Assembly: GCA_951812925.1 (NCBI GenBank)
Contig: OX638372.1
Location: forward strand, 51,582,028 to 51,646,027
Direction of reading: 5' to 3'
From: Calliopum simillimum
Lineage: Eukaryota; Arthropoda; Insecta; Diptera; Lauxaniidae
DNA length: 64,000 nt
Made by a program: the position numbers and the translations under genes. A model generated the notes under the pieces. It was not told the DNA's origin, ran no database searches, and worked only from the letters and a program-made list of their open reading frames with translations. Of the stretch, positions 36,230-47,732 are shown in pieces (position 1 is the stretch's first letter; each line of letters opens with the position of its first letter).

Positions 36230-36705
36230 CAAAATATCTAGCGAACGAAGCAAAATTTCGATATATTTTTTAGAAAACTTTTTGTAGAAAATTAAATTTG
36301 CTACAGAGAAAGCTTATTCCAAAACTTTAAAAAAATTTCTTGTACCAAAAATTTTCACATAGAAATTTTGCTTATGCGGCCGGAAAAACGGTTTTTATTC
36401 AAAACCAAGGCGTCGTTCAAGAAATGCATAATAATTTCATAATTTTTAGGGACATTTAATAATTTTTCAAAACTTGGTCGAAAAAATTAAAAAAGTTCCA
36501 AAAATAATGCAAAAATTTTCACGTATTTCTTGAATGATTTCAGACATTTTTTGCTTAATACACTTTTTTCGTAAGATGCCTTGGTTTTGAGTAAAAACCA
36601 TTTTTCCGACCGCATAAAGAAATTGCAATTTCGGTCAATTTTTAGCCTAAGAAATAAATCATTTTAGAGGAAATTTTGTGTACTTTTTTCTGACCCTAGA
36701 AAAGT
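36230..36705. repeat. Inverted-repeat segment around 36.4/36.6 kb
   Basis: The strongest pairing is TTATGCGGCCGGAAAAACGG...CAAAACCAAGGC (36371-36412) with its inverse at 36580-36622. Weaker complementarity extends outward to about 36230 and 36705 and inward via TTCAAGAAAT. One arm has about 40 extra bases. It is probably an old foldback or MITE. Confidence 0.65.
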
Positions 36706-36801
36706 TATTCAGTTTGGTATTCATAAACTAAAATATTAACATTGTCAAGCGGGAGGCCAGATAAATTGAAACTACCAAAAAATGTCTGAAAAGTAAATTG
36801 T

Positions 36802-38182
36802 CGGGTAATGTGAATCACCCTGTCCATTTCCTAAAGTAGTACCGTTATTCGCAGTTTTTGTTGACTAAAAGTCGAGTAGTATTATTTTAGATTTGAATTG
36901 CTATAAAATAGCTGTATAGGCTTATTAAAGAATATTTTACCAAATTCGTACTAACAAGTAATAAGAGATACTGAATCATACGCAAAATAGTACTCCATAT
37001 TACTCAAACTCGGGTATCTCACACATGACTTACATTTTTTGAAACGGACACACTAAAAACTAACTTGCTTAACTGAAACTTTTTTTGGTGGCTTTTTGAA
37101 GAGTTTTTGATCTAGATTATTGCCTTATACTTTTTTTTTAAAATTTTAATTTTTTTAAAAGTTATAAGCATGTGAATTTATATGTATGTCTTTTTTCAAA
37201 TTGCGATTTCTCCGTAAATATTGAGCGAAAATTTATGAAACTTTTGTGGTGGGACTAAAAATAATTCAAAATTTAGATGAAATAAACTTTTCATAAAAAT
37301 ATTTAAAATTTCTTATAAATAATGCACTTTTTAATAAACAAATAGATATTTAAGCAATACTTATAGCAAAATAAAAACAAAATTTTTATACAGAAATGTG
37401 CTCTAAAATCTGCACAATATTTCTGTGAGAAAAAAATTGGAGGTACTCATCATTAACAAAAAAGTTACGCGTACTTAAATGCCACTACATGGGTGCCTCG
37501 CCTATATGATTTTCGCATTTCACCGCTAGCGCGCTGCATGCCGTTTCAAAACAACAAATCATAATTTATGCAGAAATTGAGAATGCACGTAAGAACGCGC
37601 AGCGAGCGTAAATGTGTGAATCGCATAGGCAAGGCACCTATGTAGAGTCATTTAAGTACGCGTAACTTTTTTGTTAATGATGAGTACCTCCAATTTTTTT
37701 TCACAGAAATATTGTGCAGATTTTAGAGCACATTTCTGTATAAAAATTTTGTTTTTATTTTGCTATAGGTATAGCTTAAATATCTATTTGTTTATTAAAA
37801 AGTGCATTATTTATAAGAAATTTTAAAAATTTTTATGAAAAGTTTATTTCATTTAAATTTTGAATTATTTCTAGTCCTACTACAAAAGTTTCATTAATTT
37901 TCGCTCAATGTTTTCTGAGAAATTGCAATTTGAAAAAAGACGTACCCAAAAATTCACATGCTTATAACTTTTAAAAAATTTAAATTTTTTTAAAAAAAGT
38001 ATAAGGCAATAATTTTGATCAAAAGCCCTTCAAAAACCCACCAAAAAAAGTTTCAGTTTAGCAAGTTAGTTTTAAGTGTGTCCGTTTCAAAAAATTTAAG
38101 TCACATGTAATTAGCTTTTTATGGTGTTATAGTAATCAGAGTTGATATACGCCATATAATATGGGGTAGTCCACATTACCCG
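36802..38182. mobile_element. 1.38-kb element with CGGGTAATGTG ends
   Basis: The left end CGGGTAATGTGAATCACCC (36802-36820) and the inverse of the right end, CGGGTAATGTGGACTACCC (38164-38182), agree at 16 of 19 bases. A further relative of this end (AGTCCACATAACCCTAAC) lies near 38504. The large palindrome 37023-38108 lies inside. No target duplication was identified. The outer ends may define the true element, with the palindrome as its body. Confidence 0.55.
37023..38108. mobile_element. 1.09-kb near-complete palindrome (foldback)
   Basis: The arms of nearly 500 bases run from ACATGACTTACATTTTTTGA to its inverse ending CACATGT at 38107. They stay complementary through ACAGAAATGTGCTCTAAAA, ATGATGAGTACCTCCAATT and GGTGCC(T)CGCCTAT. 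Only about 100 bases (37517-37615) form the loop, and even these contain a partly inverted CGCTAGCGCGCTGC / GCGCAGCGAGCG pair. The arms differ at scattered positions, so this is not an assembly mirror. It is non-coding. Confidence 0.9.
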
Positions 38183-38517
38183 AACACATCACTTTTTTGA
38201 AATAATCATTTAACTTATATAGAAATATAAAATCAGACGTGCTTATGCATTTTTTCGATGAATAATAGCTCCACAAATGCATTAGAGTTATTAGAATTTT
38301 AGAAAACAGAGTTCTGAGGAAGTAATTTACTTATGCTTACTTGACCTCACAGCACATGTTAAGAAGTTGCACACGTGTAAGGGGTATAATAGAAAAGCCG
38401 AAGAGCGTAAAATTTTTTTTTTTTGCGCTTTAATATACGTAAATAACCAGAAATGTTATACAGTCCTTAATATGGAAAATAAGAGGGTGAACCACATTAA
38501 CAGCATAGTCCACATAA

Positions 38518-39172
38518 CCCTAACTTACTCTTCCTTATATTTTTAGTAAGTTCAGATGTTTTGAAAAGCCTTACAGAACACATAGTAATTTTTTGAAAAA
38601 CTTAAGTGATATTTACCTTGAAGCGAACTGACAGCACTATGATTTGAACCGAGGTTCGCCCGTGTGATATTATTTTTACTTACAGTTACAAATTTGTTAG
38701 ACCTCTACACTACTGACCCATAGGATGAAGTGTATAAAATTTTCATATTAAGCAAATGTGTGTCCAAACCTAAATATTTCTATTAGAAATGTAAAGTAAA
38801 AATGGTTACATAAGGTAATGTAATTTTTTTGTGAAATTTATTGTTAATTAGTGACCCGTTAATTATGACACTAATTTTTCTCCATGAGCGAGTTAGTAAA
38901 AAAAATAAAATAATTTTTACAAGAATTATAAACTAAAATGGTTATATATTTTTCTGCCGGAAAGCATACTTAACTCTTCGTATAGGAAAATGTAAGCAGT
39001 TTAGAGCAAAAATTACTTTATTTGACTCTATTTTATTTGTAAATACTACTTTACAGAACCATTAAATAGTTCGTACATATATTTATTTATGTTTGGAATT
39101 AAGTTTTAATTACTGTAATTTTTTTTAACTGCTCGAGTACAGTAAAAATTATGATATTAATTTTTCTCCCTG
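38518..39172 (-). mobile_element. TIR/tRNA-like element, copy B (minus orientation)
   Basis: It is the reverse complement of copy A's body, with GTGATATTTACCTT, the tRNA-like block (38628-38715: B box ATTTGAACCGAGG and A-box-like region CTCTACACTACTGACC), the ACTGCTCGAGTACAGT motif and ATTTTTCTCCCTGCA as the weathered terminus near 39172. It lacks the foldback present in copy A, so it gives the uninterrupted arrangement there. Confidence 0.7.
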
Positions 39173-39179
39173 CACTTAC

Positions 39180-40026
39180 AGTAAGATTTTTCATACAACT
39201 TTAATTGACATTATAATTCGATGAAAACTTTTCAAATTATTTGAACATCATAGCTTTTCCTATTGTATTTATTGCTCTTAACAAAATTTATCAATTTCAA
39301 TGATTTTTTGAGTGTATCATTTTCCAAAAATTTCATTTTATTTTTCCATAGCAATACATTTCTCTTGTGATTTGCACTGATTATTGCGTGTGGCTTTTTT
39401 TTGGCAGACAGCCTACAACACTGATTTCCAATCTGAATGTCTTTTTTTGGTAACAAAATTTTGCAGCAATTGCAATAAAAACAACAACAACAAATTGCAC
39501 TACAATTTTGTATTTGTTGCAATTTACTCTTTTGCTGTGGCTTAGCTTTGGGATTCTCATAGTTTTGTATAGATTTTTGGCATTAAGTATTTTGTCGTTG
39601 TCGTTGGCCTCAGTGTGGCTGTAGGTAGATTGCCATTTGAAGTTGTTGTTGCTTTTATATTTTGGCTGGATATTGTTGGGATTATTTCCTGATTTGTATG
39701 CAATTTCAGTTGATAATTTATTAAGTAACTAATGCGTGTGTTAGCCACTAGTGTCATATATTTTGTGATAGAGAGTTTATGGAAATTTTCTTTCAAATTT
39801 ATTAATTATCGCTTGTGATTTTGTATAAAATATTGATGCATATTTTCTTTTTTCTTTTCAGGTAAGTTATTGCATATATGTATATGAGTGCAGCAGAACT
39901 TGTGAGTAAAATGATTTGAAATTTATAAACATGTTCTTCAAATTGCTTGACACAACTCGCAGTGTGAGATTTAAAGAGCAAATATCATAAAAAATTCAAT
40001 CCAATCCAATCTAAAAGGTCAATAAA
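39180..40026. other. Unique-looking DNA around the ratchet site
   Basis: Apart from the splice-like site, there are CAA/GTT triplet runs (39478-39495; 39590-39660) and no coding frame with a domain. It could be conserved intronic sequence. Confidence 0.45.
39842..39867 (+). promoter_or_regulatory. Candidate recursive splice site (ratchet point)
   Basis: A 19-base pyrimidine tract ending CAG (39843-39861) is followed immediately by GTAAGT (39862-39867). This juxtaposed 3' and 5' splice site is the signature of recursive splicing in long fly introns, where it makes a zero-length exon. The flanking DNA (39530-39900) is not part of any repeat I recognise. If real, the host gene is transcribed on the plus strand. 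Chance occurrence in pyrimidine-rich DNA cannot be excluded. Confidence 0.5.
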
Positions 40027-40246
40027 TGAGGTCTACTAAAAACTACAATATATAATTAAAACTGCAAATAGTAAAATTCATTTTCGCTAATGCTACGGAT
40101 AGCAAAAATGAACCTTAACAAACCGTACTTTAACTATTTTTCAATTGGATCACTACATCCCAAGTTATAAGCCTTTAATAAAAGGATATCTCGCAATAAC
40201 ATTCAAAGGCTATTTCTGGACCGAAAAACTATAAATAAACCCACAG

Positions 40247-40922
40247 ATGACTGAGCAAAGGTTCCCGCCCACTTTCCGGAATCTAATCTCCGGAAGGTCT
40301 ATTTTCCGGAATGTCCAAAAACCCGAAAACTTTTTTCCGGAATCCGTTTTACGGAATGCCTTTTTCCTTAAGGACTTCTTTCCGGAAAAAAGTGTAACAA
40401 ATTATGCAAACCAATTAAAATGTACGCGAAACTTTTTATTTCAAGCACAGAATAGCGAAATTGTACAATGTCGTACAAAAAAATCACCAAACTTTATTTC
40501 AAGCATCGAATACCAAAATTGTACAATGTCAGAGGGCTATATTGTGGGCACACGCTCGTAGAAAATCTAAATCTTCTCCTCGTTCTTTGTAGTCGACATA
40601 ATCTGTTACAATGGATCTCATCCTTCGTTGATATTTAATCCACTTCTTCTTAGGTCCGGTCTTAGCCTTTTTGCTCAGGCTTAGTTCAATGATTGCTATC
40701 TCTGAATCTGCCTGCTCTTTTTTGATCTCTTTTAGCGTATGTCAAATGATGACAACTGGAAATAAACAAAACAAAAAACAAAAAACAATCCGGAAAATGT
40801 CCGTTCCTAAAATATGTTCCGGAAAAAGAAATTCCGGAAAATGGATTCCAGAAAAAAGTTTTCGGAAAAAAAAACTTTCCGGAAACTTAATTCCGGAAAG
40901 TGTACGGTAATCCTGAGCATAA
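40247..40922. mobile_element. Foldback element with CCGGAA-rich arms
   Basis: The left arm (about 40247-40395) and the inverse of the right arm (about 40788-40922) share CACTTTCCGGAAT, CCGAAAACTTTTTTC(C/T)GGAAT and TTTTCCGGAATTTC-type words. Each arm carries six or more TTCCGGAA-like palindromic hexamers. The tips read GACTGAGCAAAGGTT and, inverted, TATGCTCAGGATTACC. The centre holds a 71-codon minus-strand frame. The arm design (short repeated motifs in long inverted termini around a coding centre) recalls Drosophila foldback elements, but no homology to them is claimed. Confidence 0.8.
40529..40744 (-). pseudogene. 71-codon ORF fragment inside the CCGGAA foldback
   Basis: Read on the minus strand from about 40744 to the TGA at 40529-40531. 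The peptide is charged and helix-like: LKEIKKEQADSEIAIIELSL, then KKAKTGPKKKWIKYQRRMRS, then DYVDYKERGEDLDFLRACA. There is no start codon; a stop lies just upstream in frame, so it is a 5'-truncated or last-exon remnant. The composition is clearly less AT-rich than the surroundings. I do not recognise the family. The location suggests a protein of the mobile element or a captured host fragment. Confidence 0.5.
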
Positions 40923-41430
40923 AATAAAATTTTAAGAAAATCCGGTAGATATTAATGTTAACGTAAAAAAATATCCAATAAATTGATTAAAAAGTTAGCA
41001 ATTCGAATGCCCTTTAATTAATCATGAACTGGAAAATAAACTTTTGATGAAAAATCAGAAGTTACTAAGATATTCTTTATGAAATATACCACTTTCTAGA
41101 CGAAATTTTGATTTGAACTTTTTGTGTGGGGTGATGAACCAATCCAGCAAAACGGTTAAAACCACTGAGTAAGAATGACCTATCTCCCGCCAGAACAAAA
41201 AAAAAAAAGGACCCAAAAACTAGTACAGTGTAATTTAAGTTGGATTTTTCTGAAGTTTATTTAAGCGTTTTGACACAAAAATTTTATTTTAAGTCCTTTA
41301 AATATATCGTTTAAGCGAAACTCAAAAACAAAAAAAAAATCATGTAGCAACTCTGAAAGTTTATTTTTTGAAAATGTTCCAGAAATTTAGGTCATCATAT
41401 TCTATACTTTCAAGCAATAAAAAAATAAAA

Positions 41431-42084
41431 ACTAGTAAGGGTGTTACCTTTGTCCTAGCCAAACATTAAATACCCTACACTGCAGTGTTTCGAAAATTTT
41501 GCTTATATGGCAGGTGCCACGCCCTTTTCTCTGAGGGCTAACATTTATAGCCCTTAGTATTTGGGTAAAATTTAGTTGAATTATCTCAAAAAACCTTTTG
41601 AGTTAAGCATTTTGAAACTATTGTTTATATGGGAGGTGCCATGCCCTCTTGTGCGGTTTTGCCCTATTTTTGCTCGGAGCCTCTACTTACTGTTTTTAGT
41701 ATCTGAGTGAAATTTGGTTGGATCATCTCATAAAACACTTTTAGTATGGCATTTTGGAACTTTTGCTTAAATCGAAGGTGCCACGCCCTCTTGTCCGAGT
41801 TCACCCAGTTTTTGCTCAGAGCGTGCATTTATAGTCCTTAGTGTTTGGATGAAATAAAGTTGGACTATCTCAAAAAACTCTTTAGGTATAGCATTTTGAA
41901 AATTTTGCTCAAACTGGAGGTGCCACGCCCTCTTGTCCGAATTCGCCTAGTTTTTGCTCAGAGCTTGCGCTAACCATTCCTAGTATTTACTTATGTGTAT
42001 TTTGGTTTTCTATATCTGTCACGTCTCCTTCTCTGCGTTGCAAACGTACGGATAAAGTGAGTATACCCTGGGTGTAAGGTATAA
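41431..42084 (-). mobile_element. HINE/mini-me-like element, copy d (minus orientation)
   Basis: Reads in reverse: ACTAGTAAGGGTGTTACC, TACCCTACACTGCAGTG, four GGTGCCACGCCCTCTTGT-type units, CCTTCTCTGCGTTGCAAACG, and ATACCCTGGGTGTAAGGTAT at the 5' end. The mini-me core with its GTCY tract is absent, so this is an internally deleted form. It is non-coding. Confidence 0.8.
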
Positions 42085-44880
42085 AAATATGTGAGGACAA
42101 AAAAAGGCATGTTTTGGTACATTTTTCGGAGATTAACCCATATTTACGCTAGCAACGGTTGGTTTTTATCATCCAAGTATTTGGAAATGCCATGTTTACT
42201 AAAAGTTAATTGCTCAGCAATTTGTTGTATGCAGAGTGTATGAAATATTCTGGCAGTTTCAATTAGATTGTATTGTTCCACTTTCTCTGGAAGTAGACGA
42301 AGACTTTGAGTGGAATTCACATGGCAGTAGGATACGTGGCAAACCAATAGTAACTAAAGCGGTTGGGATTGATGGAGATGATTTAATTTAGATGGTATGT
42401 GCCCTCCTGGACTACTTAGTATCGAAAAAAGACCAAGAGGACGAAAACAATACCTGCAGCAACAAATCTATTGGTTTCGGAGCCGAAAATTAGCGTTCTA
42501 CTACTAATTTATACAAGCAGCGTATAATATTCCAAGCACTGCTCTAAATATTGGAGATTTCCCACGTTCGCATCTTTTTCGAAAATCCTTTCAAGTCCTT
42601 TAAGTAAAAACACAGTGTTGTATCGATGGCACAAAGTTAAAATTACATTAAATTAGCATTGACAAATTTAATGCCTTCTCTATAAGACTTAATAGAAATT
42701 TTAAGATGCTAAAGGATAGAAGAAGAAAAGTAAAAATACAACTTTGAAAACAATTTTATTTTCGGAAACTTTTTTGCTCAATAACTTTTTGTGTGTGTGT
42801 GTGTGTCATTAGCCGAACTTTTCACTCAATATTGACAAGAGCAAGCGGCGGCAACAGCAAATACTGCACGTCTGCCATATCCCTAGAAAAAGATTTTTAT
42901 TTTATATCTTTATTTGTCGTTGCTGCTGCAAAAATATGCGAAGACAATTTCCTTTAATTTTTTTTTATTTTTTATTTCTCCTTTATTTCGACTACATTTT
43001 TTCTACAGCCACTGCATCAGCATCAATTTGTTATGCGATAAAACGATGTGACGCATAAGAAGCTTATCAACCCATCACTTGATGGCGCTGCAATTTGACG
43101 ATATGCTACATAGCAGTAGAAAAGGAAATAAAAAAAACAGAAAATTCCACCACATTGGCAACCCACACAGGAGGTAAAGAAAACCAAACAAATGTGCGAC
43201 TTTGTGTGTGTATGGGTGGGTGGTGCTTTTTTGTGGCTACTTCTATTGCTGCTGTTTTTTTTTTTTGCTCGTACTGCTGCCACAAGCAATTTTCGCAAAT
43301 ATTTCAAAAATGTGTTGCATTAAGTTACAAACTTGATTGCCCTAGCAACAGTTGATTGTCCTTACTAACGTTTTAATGGAAAATGAAAGCAAATATTGGT
43401 ATATTAAGGACATGCATTGAAGATTCTTGCTAAAAGCTTTTTGTCAAATTGTGAGAAATTTCTTAATCAAATCAATATTTTGTACGCAGCCTGATTAAGG
43501 CAAAATACCCTGAGATAATTAAATTTTTTTTTTTGCGTTGAGTTCGTAATTATGCTCAAGCAACGCTTCAATGATTCTTTATCAATCAAAAAGTTTTCTT
43601 GAAACCTTTTCCCAATTTCCATTAAAAAGGGAAAACACGCCCCTACTGCACACGAATTTCACACTTGATCGACCCCGAAAACTGAAAGTCAACTTTGCAT
43701 TTAATTGTTTTTCTTTAAGCTCTGCATTCCTGTCAAGATTTTTCGTTTTTCTTTTGCATTTTCCATTTACCTACGCACGATCTACCGCAACGTCTTCAAA
43801 AAGATATCATTGCGCTACCGCCGCCCTTCCCCTAACACTATCTGCTACATTTTACATTAAATTTCACACGCGGAAACGGAAGCAGCAACGTCATCGTTCC
43901 GCCATATTTTCATCTTACTCGCTGTATCACGTACATGTTAGACGAAACGCCACCCCCACCACCACCACCGCCGTCATTCGTTTTCCATTTGTTACGCTCA
44001 TCCGTTAAGCTCATTTTTTTAAAGCTCATTGAAGAGTATTCAAATTTAATTTACATACGCACGGTGAAACGGGGGGTTGGAGCTTACTGTAAATTTATAT
44101 ACCGGCAAACAGTAGTTAGCAGCAGTGAGTGCGCCCCCCCTTAAAAAAAGAAAAATCCCAAAAACAGCGACAACAGTTTTCTACATCATGAAAAAATTTA
44201 CAAATTGTTCACCGGCGAAAATTCTGGCAGTGGGGAAGGGTGGGGGATGTGGCACGCGTTTTGCTTGAACAAACAAATGTTTTTGTTGTTGTTGTTGTGG
44301 GGCGTGTGTGTCGGGATAGCGTAGTGCGTTGGGTGACGGGGTTGTAGCTTTACACGAAATCCCGTAGACAAGATGAAAGGTTTCGCGCGTAACAAATTTT
44401 GTGTGCTACCTCAGGTCGGAGCAGAATTTTGATGAGGTTGGTTGCTGAAAATGAGGCAACACAAAATGGTGGGGGAGGGGGGTGTAAAGAATTTGTGAAA
44501 GTAAAATAAAAGATTTGGTACATCATGTGAACACAGTTGCCGAATGTGAATTTAATGCTGGCACGAAGACAGTGGCGATAGTGAAGAAAAGATTTTTGAA
44601 AAATTTGTAGAAAACAACCGAGCGAGTTAAAAGACGAATGAGAACAGTTTAAACTAAAATTTGAATAAGAAAATATGGGTAGAAATCTGAAGAATTCGAA
44701 AAATATCTGCAGAGCAAAAGAAGTAAAAAAATATTCGGGCAAGTATTTATACCATGTTCGTTTAAATAAATTCATACATTTTATTTCATTTTATTTTATT
44801 AGGTAGCTCCCTACTTCTGTAGGGTTAATTTGTTTATAAAACACTGTAACTAAAACCAAATTAAGATAAGGATGCGATAC
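42085..44880. other. Non-coding DNA with unique-looking, less AT-rich parts
   Basis: 43570-44110 and 44200-44480 are GC-richer, with CACC/GGGG-rich tracts ((CCA)n at 43951-43970, GTTGTT at 44283-44297). Several overlapping frames on both strands lack domains, start context and splice sites. A minus frame at 42144-42347 has non-random-looking composition but was not recognised. No gene is called. Confidence 0.45.
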
Positions 44881-45660
44881 ATGTGTGTATATGAAAGCAA
44901 AAATGTCCCAAAATTCCCAAAAATTTTTTAAAATTCTAATTGAAATGATCTGATAATGCTAAAAACAATGTCACAAAAGTCGGGCAAACCTCATAAAGTT
45001 GAAAAACCTTGCGAAAATGTTTCAAATGTCGAAAAATGTTGCAGAATTTTAAAAATAAGTCAAAAAATTTTGTTTAATACAAAAAACTAAAGGAAAGTTA
45101 GATTAATGATATTTAAAGAGAAATACAGGGGATTCGAAAAATGGTGCTTATGTTTAGAGAGTGTTGGAAGTGTCGAAAAGTTAAGATATCAGAAACCGCG
45201 GCGAAAGTCGAAAAAATTTTAAAATCATTGTGCAAGTCGAGAATTACTGCAAAAGGTGAGAGATGATAAGAAGCGCGAAATTGGTTTGAATAATAGAAAC
45301 TTTTTACAAGAGTCAAGAAACGTTGTAAAATTTGAAAAAAAAAAAAAAAAAAATACAATAGAACAGAAAGATCGAAAAATGTTGCAGTTGAAAAGGTCAA
45401 AAAATATTGAAAGAACCGAAAAATGTTGCAAAAATTTTAAAATTGTGACAAAAATAAAAAGAAGTGAAAAAATGTTGTAAAGCAGGAATTGAGAATGAAG
45501 TATGTTCTTACTAAGCGAGAAATATTCCTGATTCAAAAAAGTTTGGAAAAATTTAAACAATATTGAAGAAATCAAAAAAAATGCCAACAGTCAAAAATAT
45601 TTAAAATGCGAGCAGAAAGGTTGAAATAATCGAAAAAGGTAGATGGGGATATTTTTAAGT
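44881..45660. repeat. Cryptic GTCGAAAAATGTTGCAAAA repeat block, part 1
   Basis: Loose 20-30-base units of the form GTCGAAAAATGTTGC followed by AAAATTTTAAAA fill this block, along with an A run at 45336-45354. The same pattern resumes at 47690-47732 and 47957-48420. The block is old simple-sequence-like DNA split by transposon insertions. Confidence 0.65.
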
Positions 45661-45835
45661 AATTTAACACTTTCAACTATCGTCGACCAAACAAATCAAT
45701 CGCAAATAAAATCTCAAATATGGAATAAATCGAGTAACGTGCTGTCATAAATTTCCTTTCCAAGGAAAATCAGTTTAAACCATTTTGGTAGTGGTTTTAT
45801 TCGTTTACGGGGACAATTGTTCGAATAAAACTAAG

Positions 45836-46077
45836 GTTTACAAGTGGCATAACTTCTTTGAGAAAGGCAGGGACTCACTTGAAACCGACCCACGGATACA
45901 AATAATGCGCTTCAACCTTAGAGCAGAAAAGAATCAATCAGAGAAAAAAGACTGGGAAAATTGACCAAAGGTGTTCTCTTTCTGGTCAAGAATGCTCCAG
46001 TTCATAAGAGCAGTATTGCGATGGCTTCTCTGCAGAAGGTGGGCTCCAAACCACCTGACCTGGCTTCCCGCGATTAA
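45836..46077 (+). pseudogene. Mariner transposase relic, internally deleted
   Basis: The first frame gives VYKWHNFFEKGRDSLETDPR, the conserved mariner N-terminal KWHxxFxxGRxSLxDxPR motif, and ends at a stop near 45962. A shifted frame then gives GVLFLVKNAPVHKSSIAMAS followed by LQKVGSKPPDLASRD, corresponding to the catalytic FLQDNAPxHKS region and the PPYSPDLAPSD region. The second catalytic Asp is replaced (VKN), the third motif is damaged, and most of the middle is missing. It is non-functional. Confidence 0.75.
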
Positions 46078-46109
46078 TACCAATTTAAAAACTTGAAAAA
46101 AGAACTTAA

Positions 46110-47585
46110 TTTTTTTCGTAGGTATACATAGAACTAGAATTATAATACGGTTGAGATCATGTCGCCAAAGGTCACCGCGGCCTATAAGACCTATTGTGCT
46201 GACCCTGATAAGACTCGATTAGAAGTCAGTCTAAAGGCGCATGGTATTATTGAATGCCAGTATGTTCCTTGGTCTCCTCCTGTGTCTTGCTAGGCTGTCA
46301 CAGTAACATATGATGTGTTCATCTGTTTCCTCTTCTTCATTACAGAATCTAAAGAATTCATCCTTGACTAAACCCATGTTGGAAAGGTGCTTTCTTACTA
46401 GGCAATTTCACGTGAGAAATCCTGTAACATTCCATATACCTTTCCTGTTCAGCATAAGTAACTATTTGGTTCTATAAGCGGAAACACTTGGCATGGGTGT
46501 TGTCCCAGCCTTCTTGGACTTTATTGTCCAGCCAATTGTTTAGGTTTAGTTTAATAAAACTCCAAGGCGGGCCGCAGAATACAGTAGGACCTACAAATTG
46601 TGTAGATGACCCCTTTTTTGCAACATCATATGCTGTTTCATTACCTTCAATTTCACTGTGTTCAGGTTCTCAAATTTCAGTAGGCGAGTCTTATGAGCAG
46701 TTGAAGACACTCCCAGACTAACAACGATGATATTCTGTAGGAGCTTAAGGCTAACAGTACCGCTTTGCTGTCTGATTAAATATAGAAGTTTATTCCATTT
46801 GGACGCCTTCTATCATATTCTCTCAGGCAAAGCTCAATTGTATGTACTTCCGCCTGAAACACTGAGTTTTCTGGACCCATGCATGCAAATATGTTTCTAT
46901 GCTGTCATACCCCATATACACCAGCTCCCACTCCCTCATTCGATTTAGAGCCATTTGTGTACCATAGGTGGTAATCACCAACGAACTTGGGTCGCTCTTT
47001 TTCCCAGGCATTCCTGCTGGGGAAGATAACTTGGAAGTTGTGTAGAAAGTTGTATTTTGGTATGCAGTAGTCACTGAAAGTGATGGTTAGGCTTTTGTTG
47101 GTATTCAGCTCCTTCCCTAGGGCGGACTATCTGAGAGTTCTAGCCCTTTCTTTGTCTAGTAGCATAAGTTTGGTTACAAACCTGAGCGCTTCCTTCCTTA
47201 TCTTCAGATTTAAAGGTGGTAGATCAAGCGCTATTTCCAAAGCAGCAGTTGGTGTGGTTTTCATCGCTCCTGTAACTGAAACACAAGCCATTCCTTATAG
47301 TTTGCTATGTTTGACTTGTGCCGATTTCTGTTGCACATTTTTATACCATATGAGTGCTCCGTAATAATGGTTCTGACGATTGATGTATACATCCAGATGC
47401 TAAGTTTGGAACTGAGTCCCCAGTTTTTACCTAGAAGGCTTCTACTGGTATACAGTGCTGCTCTTGCCTTCCGGATTGTGTTTTCCAGATAAGGGTTCCA
47501 AGTGAGCTTTTCATCTAGAACTACACCAAGATATTTAATCTGAATAGGAAACGATATTACTGTTAATTGAAAGATCAGTGAAATT
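46110..47585 (-). pseudogene. Non-LTR retrotransposon relic: RT C-terminus, RNase H, zinc knuckle
   Basis: On the minus strand, IQIKYLGVVLDEKLTWNPYL (near 47525) is the conserved RT C-terminal block, followed by ARAALYTSRSLLGKNWGLS and, after a frameshift, TGAMKTTPTAALEIALDLPP. Next comes RNase H: TNGSK, GVGAGVYG, SDSKAVL, with stops (TGA after VYGV, TAA before SDSK). The knuckle near 46340 reads FRFCNEEEETDEHIICYC, so its first Cys is lost. The DNA is closely related to 14714-15660 but longer at the 5' side. It is 5' truncated within RT. Confidence 0.85.
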
Positions 47586-47732
47586 TTTTATGGTAACAGA
47601 AGAATATACATATTAAAAGGAAAAATAAATTGGTATTTTTATTGCTACTCCTTACAACCCATTCCGCGGACTTAAAAATGTCCCAATATAGTAATACTAT
47701 GAAAAATATTCTGAAAGGCTAAAATTATTGAA

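Larger units (their letters stand above)
40027..41233 (+). mobile_element. Second copy of the 29.4-kb inverted-repeat element (right half only), interrupted
   Basis: GAGGTCTACTAAAAACTACA (40027) to GTACAGTGTA (41233) aligns with 30047-30556, with strong identity over TATCCAATAAATTGATTAAA, AAAGTTCAAATCAAAATTTC-type words and CAATCCAGCAAAACGGT. The left arm of the element is missing. A foldback of about 670 bases sits between AATAAACCCACA and AAAATAAAATTTTA, which are adjacent in the first copy near 30203-30230. Confidence 0.85.

Noticed and set aside
43571..44008. 145-codon plus-strand ORF
   Set aside because: No domain, no splice or start context, mixed basic/Ser/Thr composition, and competing frames overlap in the same GC-richer segment.
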